Shown: positions 1 through 12,233, counted from the stretch's first letter. The stretch: DNA of 64,000 nt from Engraulis encrasicolus (GCF_034702125.1 NC_085880.1:44416577-44480576), one strand, 5' to 3'. Numbers and translations: made by a program. Notes: a model not told the origin generated them from the sequence alone.

Positions 1-89
1 AGACATGACTGCGGCGCAGAGGTCCCTCCCATATGCTGCGCCGCGAACGGAAATTTTAACCGAGATGCTTCACGCGGACACAGTGGGCA

Positions 90-509
90 TTAGTGATGGG
101 ATTTTCGGCTCTTCTTTGAGATGCGGTTCTATTGGCTCTTCTTACTATGGAGAGCCGGCTCTTTCGGCTCCCAAACGGCTCCCTATATATATGTTTACAT
201 AATTAATGAATTCAAAGTTTTAATTTAATTTTACAACATTTAGTTTCATTATTGACATTGTGAAGCACTTTGGGCAGTGTATACTGTGTAAAAGCCTTTA
301 TGAACAACACTTTTATCATAATCGGTCGTTAATAATGACCCAACATATCCAAATACAATGTAAATTAAAAAGGTATTAACACATACTATGCATTTCTGAT
401 CGCTGTGAGAAGGACAAAACGAACAAAGAAACAAAAAACGGCTCCCAAAAAAAAAATCCCGTAACGGCTCCCATTGCAGAGCCGAACGGTTCGCGACCGA
501 CACATCACT
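90..509. mobile_element. Non-autonomous hAT-type element with 8-bp target duplication
   Basis: Bounded by perfect AGTGGGCA direct repeats (82-89 and 510-517). The ends are inverted (tagtgatg at the left, catcact at the right) and the subterminal parts carry repeated cggctc/gagccg motifs. An 8-bp duplication is the hAT hallmark. No transposase is visible in the 420 bp. Nothing is recognised in bases 1-89. Confidence 0.7.
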
Positions 510-668
510 AGTGGGCATGCTCGCTGCCTAGCAACCTGGCTGCCTGCGTGGTTGCCTCCGAGCCTAATGGGCCGCTCTATAGGGAGCTCAGAGAATTCCA
601 ACGAGGACAAAAAAAAATGGCATCCGTGATAAGTCATGATAACTTATGTAGTTCATTAATTCTGCTCA

Positions 669-820
669 GTGGCGGAACAATTGCACACAGGGCACCAGGG
701 CAAGACACTTATAGGGCCCCCTATACAGCTTGCCAAGCTCACACTAGGGCCCCCACCACCAATATGAGAGGGCCCTGGGCCCAGGGACAAGTGCCCTGCC
801 CGCCCTCCCTATAGCTCTGC
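669..820. mobile_element. Short hAT-like MITE (family A)
   Basis: Begins CAGTGGCGGA and ends near GCAGCCCCTG-type sequence. It holds the ggcccccaccaccaatat and gagggccctgggccc blocks found again at 58691-58819, so the two are copies of one family. The target duplication is only approximate (attctgct/attttgtt), so the exact ends are uncertain. Confidence 0.5.
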
Positions 821-930
821 CCCTGATTTTGTTATACACAGCGATGGCGACAGCATGGTTTTACTTTGAAGGTGAAAAAGTGGATCGCACTCGGGTTCTT
901 CTTTTCTTCTTTTTTATTTTTGTATTTACA

Positions 931-985
931 TAGCAGCAGAAGTGTAGACAAACGTTTCGGCTGTTGCCTTCGTCAGTGTCTCTGA
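931..985. repeat. ACGTTTCGG core motif, degenerate copy
   Basis: Contains gacaaacgtttcggctgttg followed by ccttcgtcagtgtctc. The reverse complement, ACTGACGAAGGC...GCCGAAACGTTTG, aligns with the cores of the fold-back insertions at 13471, 27217, 48239 and 52700. No inverted arms are evident here, so it is either decayed or a truncated member. Confidence 0.45.
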
Positions 986-989
986 AATC

Positions 990-1370
990 ACAAGTTTACC
1001 AATTGCCTCAGAATTCGGTTAAATTATAAATTTACTGTAAGTTCTGTGGAGTTGTGTGTGTTGTTGTTGTTTTAACACAACACAACTTACAATAAAGATC
1101 TAAATTAGGCAGCTGGTAAAGTTGTGATTTTGTTTTTTTTACAGTATGTGATATCAAACACAAGGAAGTAATCAAACACGCCCCTTAACACTCAAGGAAA
1201 CCAAGAAATTAATCTATTATGTATGCATGACCTCTCATGCTGCTGGAACAAGGAACTGTGTGTACAGTAGGCAAATTATTACCTCTTACCTCTTTCTTTT
1301 GGCACTTTGAATTGGGTTAAAAGTGTTGAACACTGTTGCACAGTGAACTGTGAAGCACTGTTAATTCTGG
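990..1370. repeat. Palindromic MITE remnant, then the start of array unit 1
   Basis: Bases 985-1140 form an imperfect palindrome around tgtgttgttgttgttttaacac, ending with ttacag; a relative lies at 43720-43885. From about 1145 (gatatcaaacacaaggaag) to 1370 the sequence matches 8268-8480 upstream of copy 2. I take this as the left edge of the repeated sialidase unit. No gene is seen between here and the candidate exon at 2037. Confidence 0.5.
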
Positions 1371-2036
1371 TGTATCATTCATTCATGTCCGATACATTTT
1401 TTTTTTTTTTAAATTTGCCCTCTTGTAATTTTACAAACAGCAGCATTATGGCTTCTGTATGCCCAAATGTGTTTTTGCAGCTGTCGGTGTCCTTGTTTTT
1501 GCTCCTCTTGACTCCAAACTGCATGATCTGGCGCATCCATTCACTATCTGATCCAGTGAAACCTACATTCCTCAAAAGACAAGTCATCTCCTGCTTCCCC
1601 ACACAGTGGTTGGTGCATAGCACACATGACAGCCATGGAATCATATTAAAAGTAGATGGGATGCGGGGCAGGCGGTGTGGATGGCATACGGTAGAAGATA
1701 AAGCCACTCTGTTTACGGTTATGTAGTATCACTTTGGCGACCCCTGCAGGTAAGTCAGGTGAGTTGCTCTCCCGAGCAATAGAGAGATAATGAGCAACTG
1801 AGGACTTCCCCCAGTCTCTGTTATCATGCACAGCCACAACTCAGACTGGGTCCTTCAGACAGAACAATACGGTGGCAAAATACCGTGCTGGGTAAGTACC
1901 AAAACCAATTTAAAGTGCTACACCATATCTTTTGTATAATCACGCCATGGTGATTTATCGAGTAATTATTCAATTTCTGCATGCTTTGAATAATGAGTTT
2001 TTGATGTGTATTTCTTTTCTTTTTTTCTCTTTTAAG

Positions 2037-2145
2037 TTGTGATTCATCTGATGTCATCTGAAAGGTGAATGAAAGTTCAACCTCAAGCTGTGAAGGTCTG
2101 TGAAGAGTCCTCGCTCTGAAAAGAAGTCCAGCTGCTGACAACAAG
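2037..2145 (+). other. Candidate 5' non-coding exon of NEU3-like copy 1
   Basis: A block starting after a pyrimidine-rich tttaag acceptor and ending acaacaag before gtagca is conserved upstream of all three sialidase copies (also 12854-12961 and 28119-28216). Further upstream another conserved strong donor, ctgcag|gtaagt, ends at 1749. Each first coding exon is preceded by a good acceptor (tttttgtcag, 14 bases before the ATG in copy 1), so the 5' UTR is very likely spliced. That this block is the UTR exon is inference. Bases 2146-3045 are unit sequence without other recognisable features. Confidence 0.4.
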
Positions 2146-3544
2146 GTAGCATTTTCAATTTCTTTGGCATTTCTCTAGTGCTTGTTAGATTGAGGTTTGC
2201 TTTCTGCTCTTTAGAGTCTGGATTTTACTCATAAGTTATAAGTCTGTGTTTTATTCAGGGTTTATAGTGATATCTTATTGTGCCCAGTGTAAGCAGTAAA
2301 CAGGTGTAAACTGTGTAAGGTGTAATAATAGTTTACCATTCCCAGATTACCGGTACACCAATTTCAATTACATTGACAGATTGGTCCATTATTGCATATT
2401 GATTTGTACGATTCAGTATTGTTAAGAACTGAAAAAAGAGGCTCAGTATTGATCATTAACATAGTATTCTTTGTCTATTCACTGAGTACACTTGCGGTTC
2501 AGGAAACTGCTCTTTTCTCTCCTCGATTTACTGACTAACTCCATTAACAGATTTGCGAAAATAGGCTGTATAATGCAAAATGGGATAGATTACTCAATAC
2601 GGTCCAGAAGTGTATGATCCATCATTGCTGTTATATATATAAATAGAAAAAGCACAATACTGCCGTTTTTCTTTTTGTTTTTTTGTTTGTTTTTTGCTTT
2701 TTTCAGGATTTTTGTGTTTATCCAATCCACGTAGCCTGCTGCATCAAAGTGCAGTTTTTTTGTGCATACTGTTTTTTCATGTCCATTCACAAATACTATT
2801 CTGCAGTCTTTTATGAAGAGGTTAAGATATCTACTTTCAATATCTACTTTCTACTTTCTATCTAGTATCTACTTTCAATCATCATATCATGACAATCTGT
2901 CTTAACAGTAAACAAAAGTAATTCATCCGAAGGAAACACTGCATTATATTTAAGGACTCCTGACCTCTGAGCCAACCCAGGGTATATTTGAGAATAGCTC
3001 ATCTAATAAACTTACTGATTGACTTTTCTTACTGTTTTTTGTCAGGGCACACCTGAAACATGGGCAACAGCTCCTCCAGCAGTAAGACCAACGGAGTCCA
3101 TCCTCCAGAAACACCTCTATTTGCAGATAAAGTTCATGACTTCAGAATCCCAGCACTTCTGTACGTCCAGGAATGGAGCACGTTCCTGGCATTTGCAGAG
3201 AAACGGAAGACGTGGAGAGACGAAGATGCAGAGAATCTGGTGATGAGGAAAGGCACAAGGCAGACTGATGGCACACTGCAGGTATCTGGTAGAATAGGGT
3301 GTCAATATTTCAGAGTTTAGAACAACACTGTGGTCACCAACCATTGACCGACATCACCAACAGTAAATATCAGAGTATTTGGGCCACACATGAAGTAGGA
3401 ACACTTATGTCTGTTCTAGTGGTTGCACTCTCTCTCCAATCTACTAGTTTTGAAAGATAAGACAAATATTTGACCAATATCCCCACCAGCTGCACATTAT
3501 CGTATTCTTTCGTGCTATGGCTCGAGCTAGTTTGGTGTTCTCCT

Positions 3545-3760
3545 CGTGCCGATCACAGCCCCAAACTCTTGGGCCGTGTAATCACATTCGGGATAGGCAG
3601 TCTATGCCTATGGGTGTGTACGTGCATGCGTGCCTGAGCACGCGGGAGGGGAGATAGGGGGCCTGATCGCTATCTATTACATCTAAAAAACACAAAAAAT
3701 TCTGGGAGAGGACTCCCAGACCCTCCACACTTTCCAGCAGAACCCCCTGGTCAAAATGTC
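3545..3760. repeat. Dispersed repeat in the copy 1 intron, shared with 30.8-31.4 kb
   Basis: The ccgatcacagc...tcacattcggg...cctgatcg block and the following gggagaggactcccagaccc...ccccctggtcaaaatg block both recur inside the 2.2-kb element at 29554-31711 (30790-30910 and 31305-31360). The copy 1 intron may therefore hold a relative of that element. A (gaca)n tract follows at 3910-3935. Confidence 0.5.
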
Positions 3761-3906
3761 TTCCCGCTCCTCTGGCCCCAATAGTTTATATAGAGAATAA
3801 TAATAGAGAATAAAATGGCAAGGCTACACAAGAACGTAGAAAACTAGAAGCACTCAGAGAGTGCAGACCTCCGCCAAGGAAGCTGCTTGATACATTTGAC
3901 TATGTT

Positions 3907-3937
<31 letters not shown>

Positions 3938-4746
3938 CAATGTGACCGAAAACATTACCTCCAATTGGCAGAGGTAACAATTCTACAACATATACCGTAG
4001 GGGTGTGTGGTTTGCCTATATAGTCTGAATCTGCTCCAGTAACTCTCTGCTTGCAATGTATTTTGCAGTGGTCTCCCGTGGAGGACCTGATGAAGGCAAC
4101 TGTTAAAGACCACCGCACAATGAACCCTTGTCCAGTCTTTGAGAGGAACTCCAAAACCCTCTTCCTGTTCTTCATCTGCCTGAAGGGCAGCGTTCCAGAG
4201 TCCGCCCTCAAGCCTGGCCAATCCTTTCTGTGCTACGTCACAAGCGGTGACTGTGGGGAGACCTGGAGCGACCCAACAGATCTAACACACATCATCGTCA
4301 AGAAATTCTCTAACCATAAGACCTTTGCCGTGGGGCCGGGCCACGGGATCCAGCTGAGCGATGAGCTGGGCAGCGGCCTGCTTGTGCCCGCCTACGTGAA
4401 GGTGCAGGGTGACCCGTCCAGTGAGAGCAGTTGCTGTTGGAGCAGTGGAAGCGGTGAAAGCAGCTACTCTGTGGTGATCAGCAGCCAGGCCCCGCACACT
4501 CCTGACACCTGGCTGGTGGGTGAGCACGTCACCAGAGTGTCTGGCGAGTGTCAGCTGGCCGAGGTGTGCAGTAGGGAGGGGAGACGACAGGTGTACATGA
4601 ACGCCCGCAGCGCTAGAGAGTTCCGCGTGGAGGTGGTGAGCGACGATGTCGGGATCAACTTCTTCCCTCTCATTGAGCTGACTCTCAAAGAGAGGCAGAC
4701 AGGCTGCCAGGGGAGCGTACTGGCTTTCCCAGCCAGAGAACTTCCG

Positions 4747-4830
4747 GCAGGAGTAGAAGAAGGAGGAAAAGAGGGATCCCAGGAGACAGCAGGACAGGGA
4801 GAAGGAGGACGAGAGGGATCCCAGGCGACA
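4747..4830 (+). repeat. Coding 42-bp minisatellite, 2 units (copy 1)
   Basis: Two 14-codon units of the type AGVEEGGKEGSQET lie between the FPAREL motif and LLFSHPT. The same position holds one unit in copy 2 (17845-17886) and four in copy 3 (34876-35043). Confidence 0.85.
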
Positions 4831-6162
4831 GCTCTGCTCTTCAGCCACCCGACTGCAGGGGAAGGCTACCACAGGAAGGACCTGGGGCTCTACCTACGTG
4901 AGCAAGTCTCTGCAGGACCAACCTCCATGGGGAAAGCCCTCCATCATCCACTCAGGCACCAGTGGATACTCTGACCTCACCCACTGCGAGAAGGAGGGCC
5001 AGTTTGCCTGTCTCATGGAGTGCGGTGAAGGGGAACGCCTTCAGATTGTCTTCAAAGAGTTTGATCTCCACAGTCCAAATTGCACACGTTATCATCATCA
5101 TTTGTACACATAAGCACATCCTTTTACAGCTTTTATTTTCTGTTTCAGGTTTTTTGTAACATACGGTAAGCTGTTGCAGAACTTAAATCACACGAATAGG
5201 CCGGCAACAGCAACCTCACACCAAATCAGAAATATTGTGTAGATACATTGCAAAACCCAGCACGATTTGTTTAACTCTACACACAGTTATAAAATCAAAT
5301 ATTTTTGTACCAAATCGTTAAGATACTGAGTTTTTTCCTCACCCCTGATGCAACCAGGGGCCGCATTCTGAGCGCCCAATCTCTGTGTGACTATGACTTA
5401 TGCTAGACCCAGCCACTATGGACCTTACGCATCTAAGAATCCTGGTCCTAACCTACATTGACCTTATGACTCTACAATCTCTATCTATCTCTTCTTCCTC
5501 TGCCTTCCTGCTATTTCTGCCTCTCCTCTCTACCTCTCCTTTTAAATCCATCTCTAACAATGATGTTTTTTCCCATTTGTTAAGCACTTTGAGTTACATG
5601 CCTTGTATGATACAGTGCTATACAAATACAATTATTATTATTATTATTATTATTATTGCAAAACCCAACACGGTTTGCTTAACTCTACAGACAGTTGTAA
5701 ATTGGAATGCTATGTACCAAATCGTTTATGCACCCATTACATTACTAGCACACATTGATTGCAACAACTAGACACAGACAGTACAAATTAAAAGCGCATT
5801 TTTGCCTCATAACCCAGGTTATCATCATCATTTGTACTAGTAGCCTAATCTTTTTTTTTTCAGATCGCTGAAACTCCTTTTTTTGTAACATGAGCTGTTT
5901 TTGGAGAATTCTTCTCACGAATATAGCAACTTCTCACCAAATCAGCATGGTCTGCTTAACTGTACAGACAACAGTAAATTGAAATGCTTTTGTGCCAAAT
6001 TATTAACACTCCCATTACATTACTGGCACACACTGTAGAAACTAGACACAGACAGTACATATTAAAATCACACTTTGCCTCTTGGTTTGTCTATTAAAAA
6101 AAAACCTTTTCCAAAAAATCGAATGGAAAGAATAGGCCTAGTTGACCCGTACAATTTACCAT

Positions 6163-6354
6163 CAGTGTTGCCAGATTGGGCAGTTTCCCACCCAATTGGG
6201 CTGCTTAGAATGGCCGTCTGTGGGTAAAAAGGGATTTTGGAGGGAAACATTTTGGGCCATAGAAATCAATAGAATTGGGCGGGATTTAGTGCTTCCAGGC
6301 GGGTTTTGAGCATTTTTTTGGGCTGGAAATCATCAGCCTCATCTGGCAGCCCCA
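6163..6354. mobile_element. Short hAT-type MITE (TGTTGCCAGAT family), TSD TTTACCAT
   Basis: Starts CAGTGTTGCCAGATTGGG and ends with catctggcag. Flanked by perfect TTTACCAT repeats (6155-6162, 6355-6362). A second copy in the opposite orientation lies at 46191-46375. Confidence 0.75.
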
Positions 6355-6399
6355 TTTACCATAATGTCCCCACCACTTTCAAAGCCAAATATACACCTT

Positions 6400-6870
6400 T
6401 GCTACTACCCTCAGGTTGATGTTTCAGGACATTAAACTGCAGACTGAACAAATTCAATAACTCCTTTGTCCCAACTGCCATAAGAGTGCTTAATGACAGA
6501 TGGAAATAATAATAATAATATTTATTGTTTATTGTGCAATATCACCATACATCATGCTCTCCACACACTTATAAAACAAAACAATAAAATAAATAAAATA
6601 AAATAATGATAAAACTAGAAAAGATTAGGAAAATAAAACTGATGGGGAAATGAATCAAAAAGTGATGCTAAATGAAGTGAGGTGAATAATAAAATAGTAT
6701 AGCAAAAAGAAAAATGGAACAATAACATGTGCAATGCAAAGTTTTATGTTTCTATGTTTTCATGTTGTGTTGTATACCAGGTATGTGAGTAATGTAATGC
6801 AGTGGGAGAAGCCCAAGACATATTTCCCACTGGGGACAATAAAGTACACTCTACTTCTATGCAAAATGAG
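6400..6870 (+). mobile_element. LINE 3'-end remnant
   Basis: The fragment around 6440-6500 reads like the C-terminal end of LINE ORF2 (NSFVPTAIRVLND). The sequence ends with cccactggggacaataaag at 6827-6846, a frequent fish LINE tail. AT-rich sequence lies in between. Confidence 0.5.
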
Positions 6871-7099
6871 TGTTGGTGCAATAGATTGTTTTGTTACATT
6901 TTGTCAGCTTGTGTTATAAATTGAAAACTGAATGCAAAACTATTTTGTGCTATTTTAGTTTGGGTAATTTGGTTATAAGTTTGTGCATCTGTGTTAAGAC
7001 TAGTTTCCCCAAAGCAGCGAAAATGACAACAAGTGTGCTTTACAGAAAAAGTATGCAAACAGAAAAAACATGGAATCTAATCAGACACATGGGAGTTTT

Positions 7100-7480
7100 G
7101 ATTGGTTGGACCTTACTTGATTCAAGACAATACAAACAAGCAAACAAACAATATCTTATTTTATTTAAATCCTGTATAAAACTACAGTAACAAAAATCAT
7201 AATCTATGATTCAAAAGGTATATTTTATTTAATACAGAGAATTTGCCACAATTGCCTTTTAGCAGGACTACCTCAAGACCTAGAATAATTACATGTTATG
7301 TCACATCCTTTCACAGCAGGACTGCCTCAAGGCCTAGAATAATTACATGTTATGTCACATCCTTTCACAGCAGGACTGTCTCAAGGCCTAGAATAATTAC
7401 ATGTTATGTCACATCACAGCTTTTCCAAACTGATCTTGTTATCATTGTGTGTACACTGTATGTCTCCAAATGGTGGCCCA
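7100..7480 (+). repeat. Unit 1 distal flank with a 54-bp repeat in three copies
   Basis: The sequence from taatcagacacatgggag onward matches 19125 and 36460 in units 2 and 3. The 54-bp unit with cagcaggactgcctcaaggc and ttacatgttatgtcacatcc occurs three times in tandem (about 7260-7420), but only once at 19320-19375 and at 36655-36715. Confidence 0.75.
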
Positions 7481-7589
7481 TGGGCCAGATCCGGCCCGGG
7501 CATGGCAAACATTTGGCCCATCATGAGGTTGGAACAAATGAAAAAAATGTATGAAGGCTATCTCCATATGGTCGGGCTATTTGTGTGGC

Positions 7590-7920
7590 CTCAGCCTCAT
7601 TTGCGCTACCTCGTACCAGGCTCAAGGCCACCAGTGACAGAGCCTTCCATGTTGCTGCTCCTATTCTTTGGAAGTGAACAATCTACCTGACCACATCCAG
7701 AATGCCCCTTCACTGGCCATGTTTAAGCAACACCTTAAGACACATCTCTTCCTGGAGGCTTATGGCTGCTACTTCCACAACCACATTCACTGAACAAACT
7801 TTGCTTACATTCACTCAGACACACACTCACGTACTGACGCGCACACACACTCACACTTTCCTACACCATACCCTGTGAAGCGACCTTGGGTGTTTTGAAA
7901 GGCGATATATGAAACGAAAG

Positions 7921-8001
<81 letters not shown>
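7590..8001 (+). mobile_element. LINE 3' fragment with (ATT)n tail
   Basis: Frames read as a decayed ORF2 C-terminus (SDRAFHVAAPILW, then FKQHLKTHLFLEA). This is followed by gcgaccttgggtgttttgaaaggcgatat and an ATT microsatellite at 7920-8000. The layout is typical of fish L2/CR1-type LINE 3' ends. Frame shifts show that it is dead. Confidence 0.65.
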
Positions 8002-8129
8002 ATAATTTGGCCCTTGGGGGAAAGCTATTGGGGACCTCTGCTGTACTTTATGTGTTTTGTGTTGAATAAGATTTGTGTTGTATTAATCCTATTTGTCCTT
8101 GTTAAGCAAATTAACTATGACTTTATACA

Positions 8130-8265
8130 CTATATTACCAAAAGTATTCGCTAACCCATCTAAATGATCAGAATCAGGTGTCCTACACTGGGCTTGAGAT
8201 GTATAAAATGAAGCACCTAGACATGCAGCAGATTGTTCAAAGGAGACCACGAATTCCAGTGAACT
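8130..8265. mobile_element. Tc1-like element end fragment
   Basis: The tatattaccaaaagtattcgc terminus and the caggtgtcctacactgggc block resemble a Tc1-like inverted terminal repeat and subterminal sequence. It is cut off at 8265, where unit 2 begins. No transposase frame is seen. Confidence 0.4.
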
Positions 8266-8269
8266 ACAG

Positions 8270-9470
8270 TGATATCAAATACAAGGAAGCAAGAAAGTAA
8301 AACCATTAACACTCAAGGAAACCAAAGCATTATGTGTGCATGACTTCAATCTGCTGGAACAAGGAACTGTGTGTACACTACAGTATGCTAATTATTACCT
8401 CACGTTTTCTTTTGACAATTTGAATTTGGCTAAAACAGCTTCCTTCTGTTGAACACTGTTGGGCAGTGGACTCGGGGGTGGATTAATGACCATGACTGTA
8501 ACTACCATTGAGGACACTGAGGTCATGTCCTCTGTATTTTTTTCAGTAATGTAAAATTTATCTATGATGAAAATCAATATATGATCAACAATGATAAATT
8601 CATACGTACATTCAGTGTGTATACACCACCCCCATTTATCCTCAAGGCAGTGATCAATGAAAACAAACTTACGAGTTTGACTGAACTTTGAGGCATTCTA
8701 AATGTACAGTAGTATGCAGTACAGCACGCAGTATTTGACCTCGGTATTTGAAAATGTCTGCTTACGGCCCTGTTAATGACCGGGCCTGCTGGGCCCTGGC
8801 CGAGGGGGCCAGAGGTCCCAAGGGGCCGGCCAGGCCGACTTGGCCCCGTGGCAGCCACTCAAACTGCCCCTCGAAACTATCTTTGCAAATAAGGTCTTCA
8901 TGAGCTCTATCTAATTGTACCTAAAAATACATATCATAAATCAACCTATATTGAATAGAGACCTAACTCAGAGGGCATCACTGTTGGAGCCAAAAGGGCG
9001 TATGCTCCATTTACACCTACGCTGGGCATAGCACACCACATACCGCATGTCCCATTTACACCTGCGCTAGGCCTAGCGTATGTCCCATTTACACGCTAGC
9101 CCTAGCCAATTTACACCTAAACTAGGGTGAGCGCATGTCCCATTTACACCTATGCTAGGCCTACGCTAAAGTGAAGCACATTAAAACGTGAAGTAAATTG
9201 TGTTTAATTGCTATGATGCTTAAACCTTAAACCTTATTCATTGCGCTAGGCAGCATCCGGCATATGGGTTAAACTTTCTTCAAATGCAATATAATACAAA
9301 TATTAAACATGGGTTGTAATGGTAATGGTTAATCACGAATAACTATGTAATTTCCGAGATTCATCAGGATTTTAAAAATCATTGCTTGACAGCCCAATAA
9401 ATGATATTGAATTGTGAATTAGCTGTGATAATGGATAAAATTAATTTACCATGATATATTCGATTGAGGA
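8270..9470. other. Start of array unit 2 and repeat-rich sequence
   Basis: Bases 8268-8480 match 1145-1370. A GC-rich ggcctgctgggccctggcc block at 8780-8850 looks like another hAT-MITE fragment. An imperfect tandem array with gcatgtcccatttacacct and gctaggcctacg units spans about 8995-9175. No gene is seen. Confidence 0.45.
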
Positions 9471-9471
9471 G

Positions 9472-11508
9472 CAGGGCCGTTTCTAGGATTTTGGGGGCCC
9501 TAGGCAAAGAGGTTGTCAGGGCCCTAGGGCGGGTTTTTCTAACCGGGGGGGGGGGGGGGGGGGGGCACCTGACAGGGTAGCCACGGCACCAGAACTTCTG
9601 TTTTGGGTTTCGGAGGGGCCAGACAATTTTTGGATGGCACTTCAGTCATTGTCACATAGCCTACCATTACAACACAATGTCACAGAAACCATAGAAATCT
9701 AATGGAACAAACAAGAAGTCACCTTATAGACAGTGTTGTGGCAGGGCAACACATGCATGAAGGGCAATGAATGCATAAAGAGCAAGCATACACCAGCATT
9801 TCCTGTGAGGAAATGCAATCTAGTATGATAACTAGTCCCTACAGTTCATTTTATGAAACTTTATGAAGAAAGACCTGGGCAAATATAGCCCATTCCATTC
9901 AGTAGGCTCCGCTCATGAAGTAGGCTAATTGAATGTTCAGTTTAACCTGGCCTGTCTCACATGAGAGTAGGCTATGCCTATGGCCCAATCAGATTTTTTT
10001 GACCCTACCATGAAAATCATGATCTGCATTGCCAATCACAATAAAGAAAGGTCTAATCTTTCCAACCACTTTTAAAATCTAACCAAGGGTGCTCCATTTG
10101 TGCAAAACCAACTATTGACTCATAAAACAATAGGCCTAGTCCAGAAACTCAAGGCTGAAAAACGAATGAGCAGGCACAGTGGGGGGTTTGGGGGGATGTG
10201 ATATTGGTAGCAAGAATTCTACCTGTCATGTACTGAGGATGACCTCAGCACGTCATGCGTTATTCCCCTTGACCTAGTAGAGTAGGGATGTAAGGTTCTC
10301 CCCTCTACGTTGACCAGCATGAAGTAAAGCCATGGAAAACTATGCTCCGGTGTGTGTCTGATTTAATTAGTTACACAAAGTCAAAGTGTAACACTAACCA
10401 AGCCAGGGGGGGTCTCCCCGACGAGATTTTTTTTCGTATTGCATCCACCACGCACTTGAAAATACATTCAAATGTTTGTGTTGTTAGTAATACCGCAGCA
10501 CACACAAATAGGCTACTCTGTAGCGACCAAGGATCACAACCACCTACGTTACTCCGTGGTTGACAGCTGTGTCAATTATAGGGGACCAATACCCCGGTGC
10601 CCTTACCTTGAGTTGTCTTGACCGCAGAATGTATCCCAACCTCTCACTGTAATCCACAAGTTTCCAGAATCATGGTCCCAAATGCCAATGTGTAATCCAT
10701 ATAATAGCAAGAAAGTGGGCTACAATGTAGGCCTAGCTATCCCAGCGCACTTGTGTGACTCGTGTTATCCGAAATATTGGTCATATGCATATATGCATAT
10801 GCATATGCATATGCACATTGTTCATTCGTTTCTTCTTGCGTTTGTCCACATTCAAAACAGTTCCGTGAACAAAAAGTGCGTTATTGAACAATCGACGTTT
10901 GCCCAGTGCTTGTTACAGCACATGGATTAATGCTTCACGGATGTTTTTGAAAACATAACACTGTAGCCTAAATGAAGCATCTCGCTGTCTGTGCGATGTC
11001 AACTGGCCTGGGACAGTTTGGTTGCAGTACAGAGAGTAGCCTAATATGTCGCCTTCAAGATTAACTTTTATTTTACTGCGCAACTGTTGAGCCAAAAATG
11101 TAATATAAACTGGCGTCTGCGCAACATCCAGTGAGAGAGATTATGTAGCTTCATCTTCAGTTTGTATTTGCGCTGGATTTGACGGTTGAACAAATTGGAA
11201 GGGGGGCCCCCTCGAGATGGGGGTACTTTGACTACATTTGTCATTGCACCTTTTGGCAATTGACATTTTCACGTCGCTGTCGCTGATGCAAACCTATTGG
11301 AAGGGGGGCCCCCTCGAGCAGGGGGCATTAGGGAGGCGCTGTTGCTTCCCTCGCAGCAGAGCCCTTCATAAAGATGGCATTGCCTTATTATAAAGCTATT
11401 TCAAATCGTCGTTGCTGTTGGGTCCATAACCTGTCGTCCTTGGGGGCCCCACCTACTCGGGGGCCCTAGGCAACTGCCTACATTGCGTACCTTAACGCAA
11501 CGGGCCTG
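9472..11508. mobile_element. 2-kb non-autonomous hAT element, TSD TTGAGGAG
   Basis: Bounded by perfect TTGAGGAG duplications (9464-9471, 11509-11516). Ends are CAGGGCCGTTTC and the inverse of CAGGCCCGTTGC, each followed by gggggccctaggcaa-type subterminal sequence. A poly-G run lies at 9546-9565. The ggaaggggggccccctcgag block occurs twice (about 11200 and 11300). I see no transposase frame in the 2037 bp, so it depends on a partner or has lost its gene. Confidence 0.8.
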
Positions 11509-11516
11509 TTGAGGAG

Positions 11517-12233
11517 TAAGGGTGCGATGGACACTTCTCTATCATGACAACAATATACTGTATATCGTCATACAGATCGTCCAGCATTCAGGGCTGCAAG
11601 GGCACTCAATAGTTAACAAGACTGTTGCAAAAGTTGCCTGGATGTACTGTACTTGTGTTTCTAGGCCCACTGGAGTCGTTTCTGCTTGTGAGCATTGGTT
11701 AAAGATGGCTGAATAGAGAGTTTATGCATAGCTGCGTAGCTACATGTTTGTGGGACTCAAGAGATAAAGCAGCTTCAAATGTTACCTTTTTCACCTGTTT
11801 GCTGCTTCGTAATAGTATTTTAGCATGTTCTCTTATTCTGATGTATTTATCTGACAGAAACCTTTCTTAATGTGCCTTCATCTGCACAAACCTGTGTGTG
11901 CTCTGAATCGGCTAGTAATGTAACTTGAATTGTGTGAGTAAATTTATTTTGATCCATTTATTTATTTATTTATTTATTTGTTTATTTATTTATTTTAAAT
12001 ACTGCTATCATTGGAAGGTTCATTCAAAAACTTACAAATACAGGATATTGATTATTTTTTTTGGGAAATCAGTGAAAATGTCATTTGCATAATAATTTGG
12101 AACGTATTGTAGAGCATGTCCAATCAGCGGGGGTGGGGGGGCAAGACAATGTCTGGCCCAGGGGCTCTTAATTTCTTAATCCACCCCTGAGTGGACTGTG
12201 AACTCGTTATGTTCTGCTCGCTCCCTTTCTCTT

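Larger units (their letters stand above)
3060..5113 (+). pseudogene. neu3: NEU3-like sialidase, copy 1, frameshifted
   Basis: Sialidase (exo-alpha-sialidase, GH33 fold) that would remove terminal sialic acid from gangliosides or glycoproteins. Exon 1 is 3060-3281 (74 codons, MGNSSSSS start, FRIP arginine R29, acid/base Asp54). The intron is gtatct...ttttgcag and exon 2 starts at 4069 (W75). Visible motifs are an Asp box SGDCGETW near 133-140, ECQLAEV with the general-base Glu239, YMNARS, a degenerate second box and YHRKDLG (third arginine, R343). A tandem CTAC duplication at 4890-4897, absent from copies 2 and 3, shifts the frame after residue 349. The open frame ends at 4974 (375 aa), so the YSDL tyrosine is not translated. 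The original frame resumes to 5113 with a different tail (SPNCTRYHHHLYT). It could be a pseudogene or a truncated inactive protein. Confidence 0.75.
5114..7080. other. Insert-rich 3' flank of copy 1
   Basis: Repeat-derived sequence with no gene seen. It has two related blocks with tgtaacat, aaatcagaa and cattacattac...ggcacaca phrases (about 5160-5320 and 5840-6060), an (ATT)n tract at 5633-5658, a hAT-type element at 6163-6354 and a LINE remnant at 6400-6870. In units 2 and 3 the two flanks of this interval lie next to each other, so it is an insertion-rich interval specific to unit 1. Confidence 0.5.

Noticed and set aside
4282..4872. Long minus-strand open frame over sialidase exon 2 (also at 34765-35448 and 17734-18123)
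   Set aside because: It is antisense to a conserved coding exon and only stays open through the codon bias and the 42-bp repeat; no family motif.
7260..7420. Possible CRISPR-like array
   Set aside because: It is three direct 54-bp tandem copies without spacers, in a eukaryotic genome.
7909..8154. Open frame with a long tyrosine run
   Set aside because: It is the ATT microsatellite read in one frame after a LINE tail.
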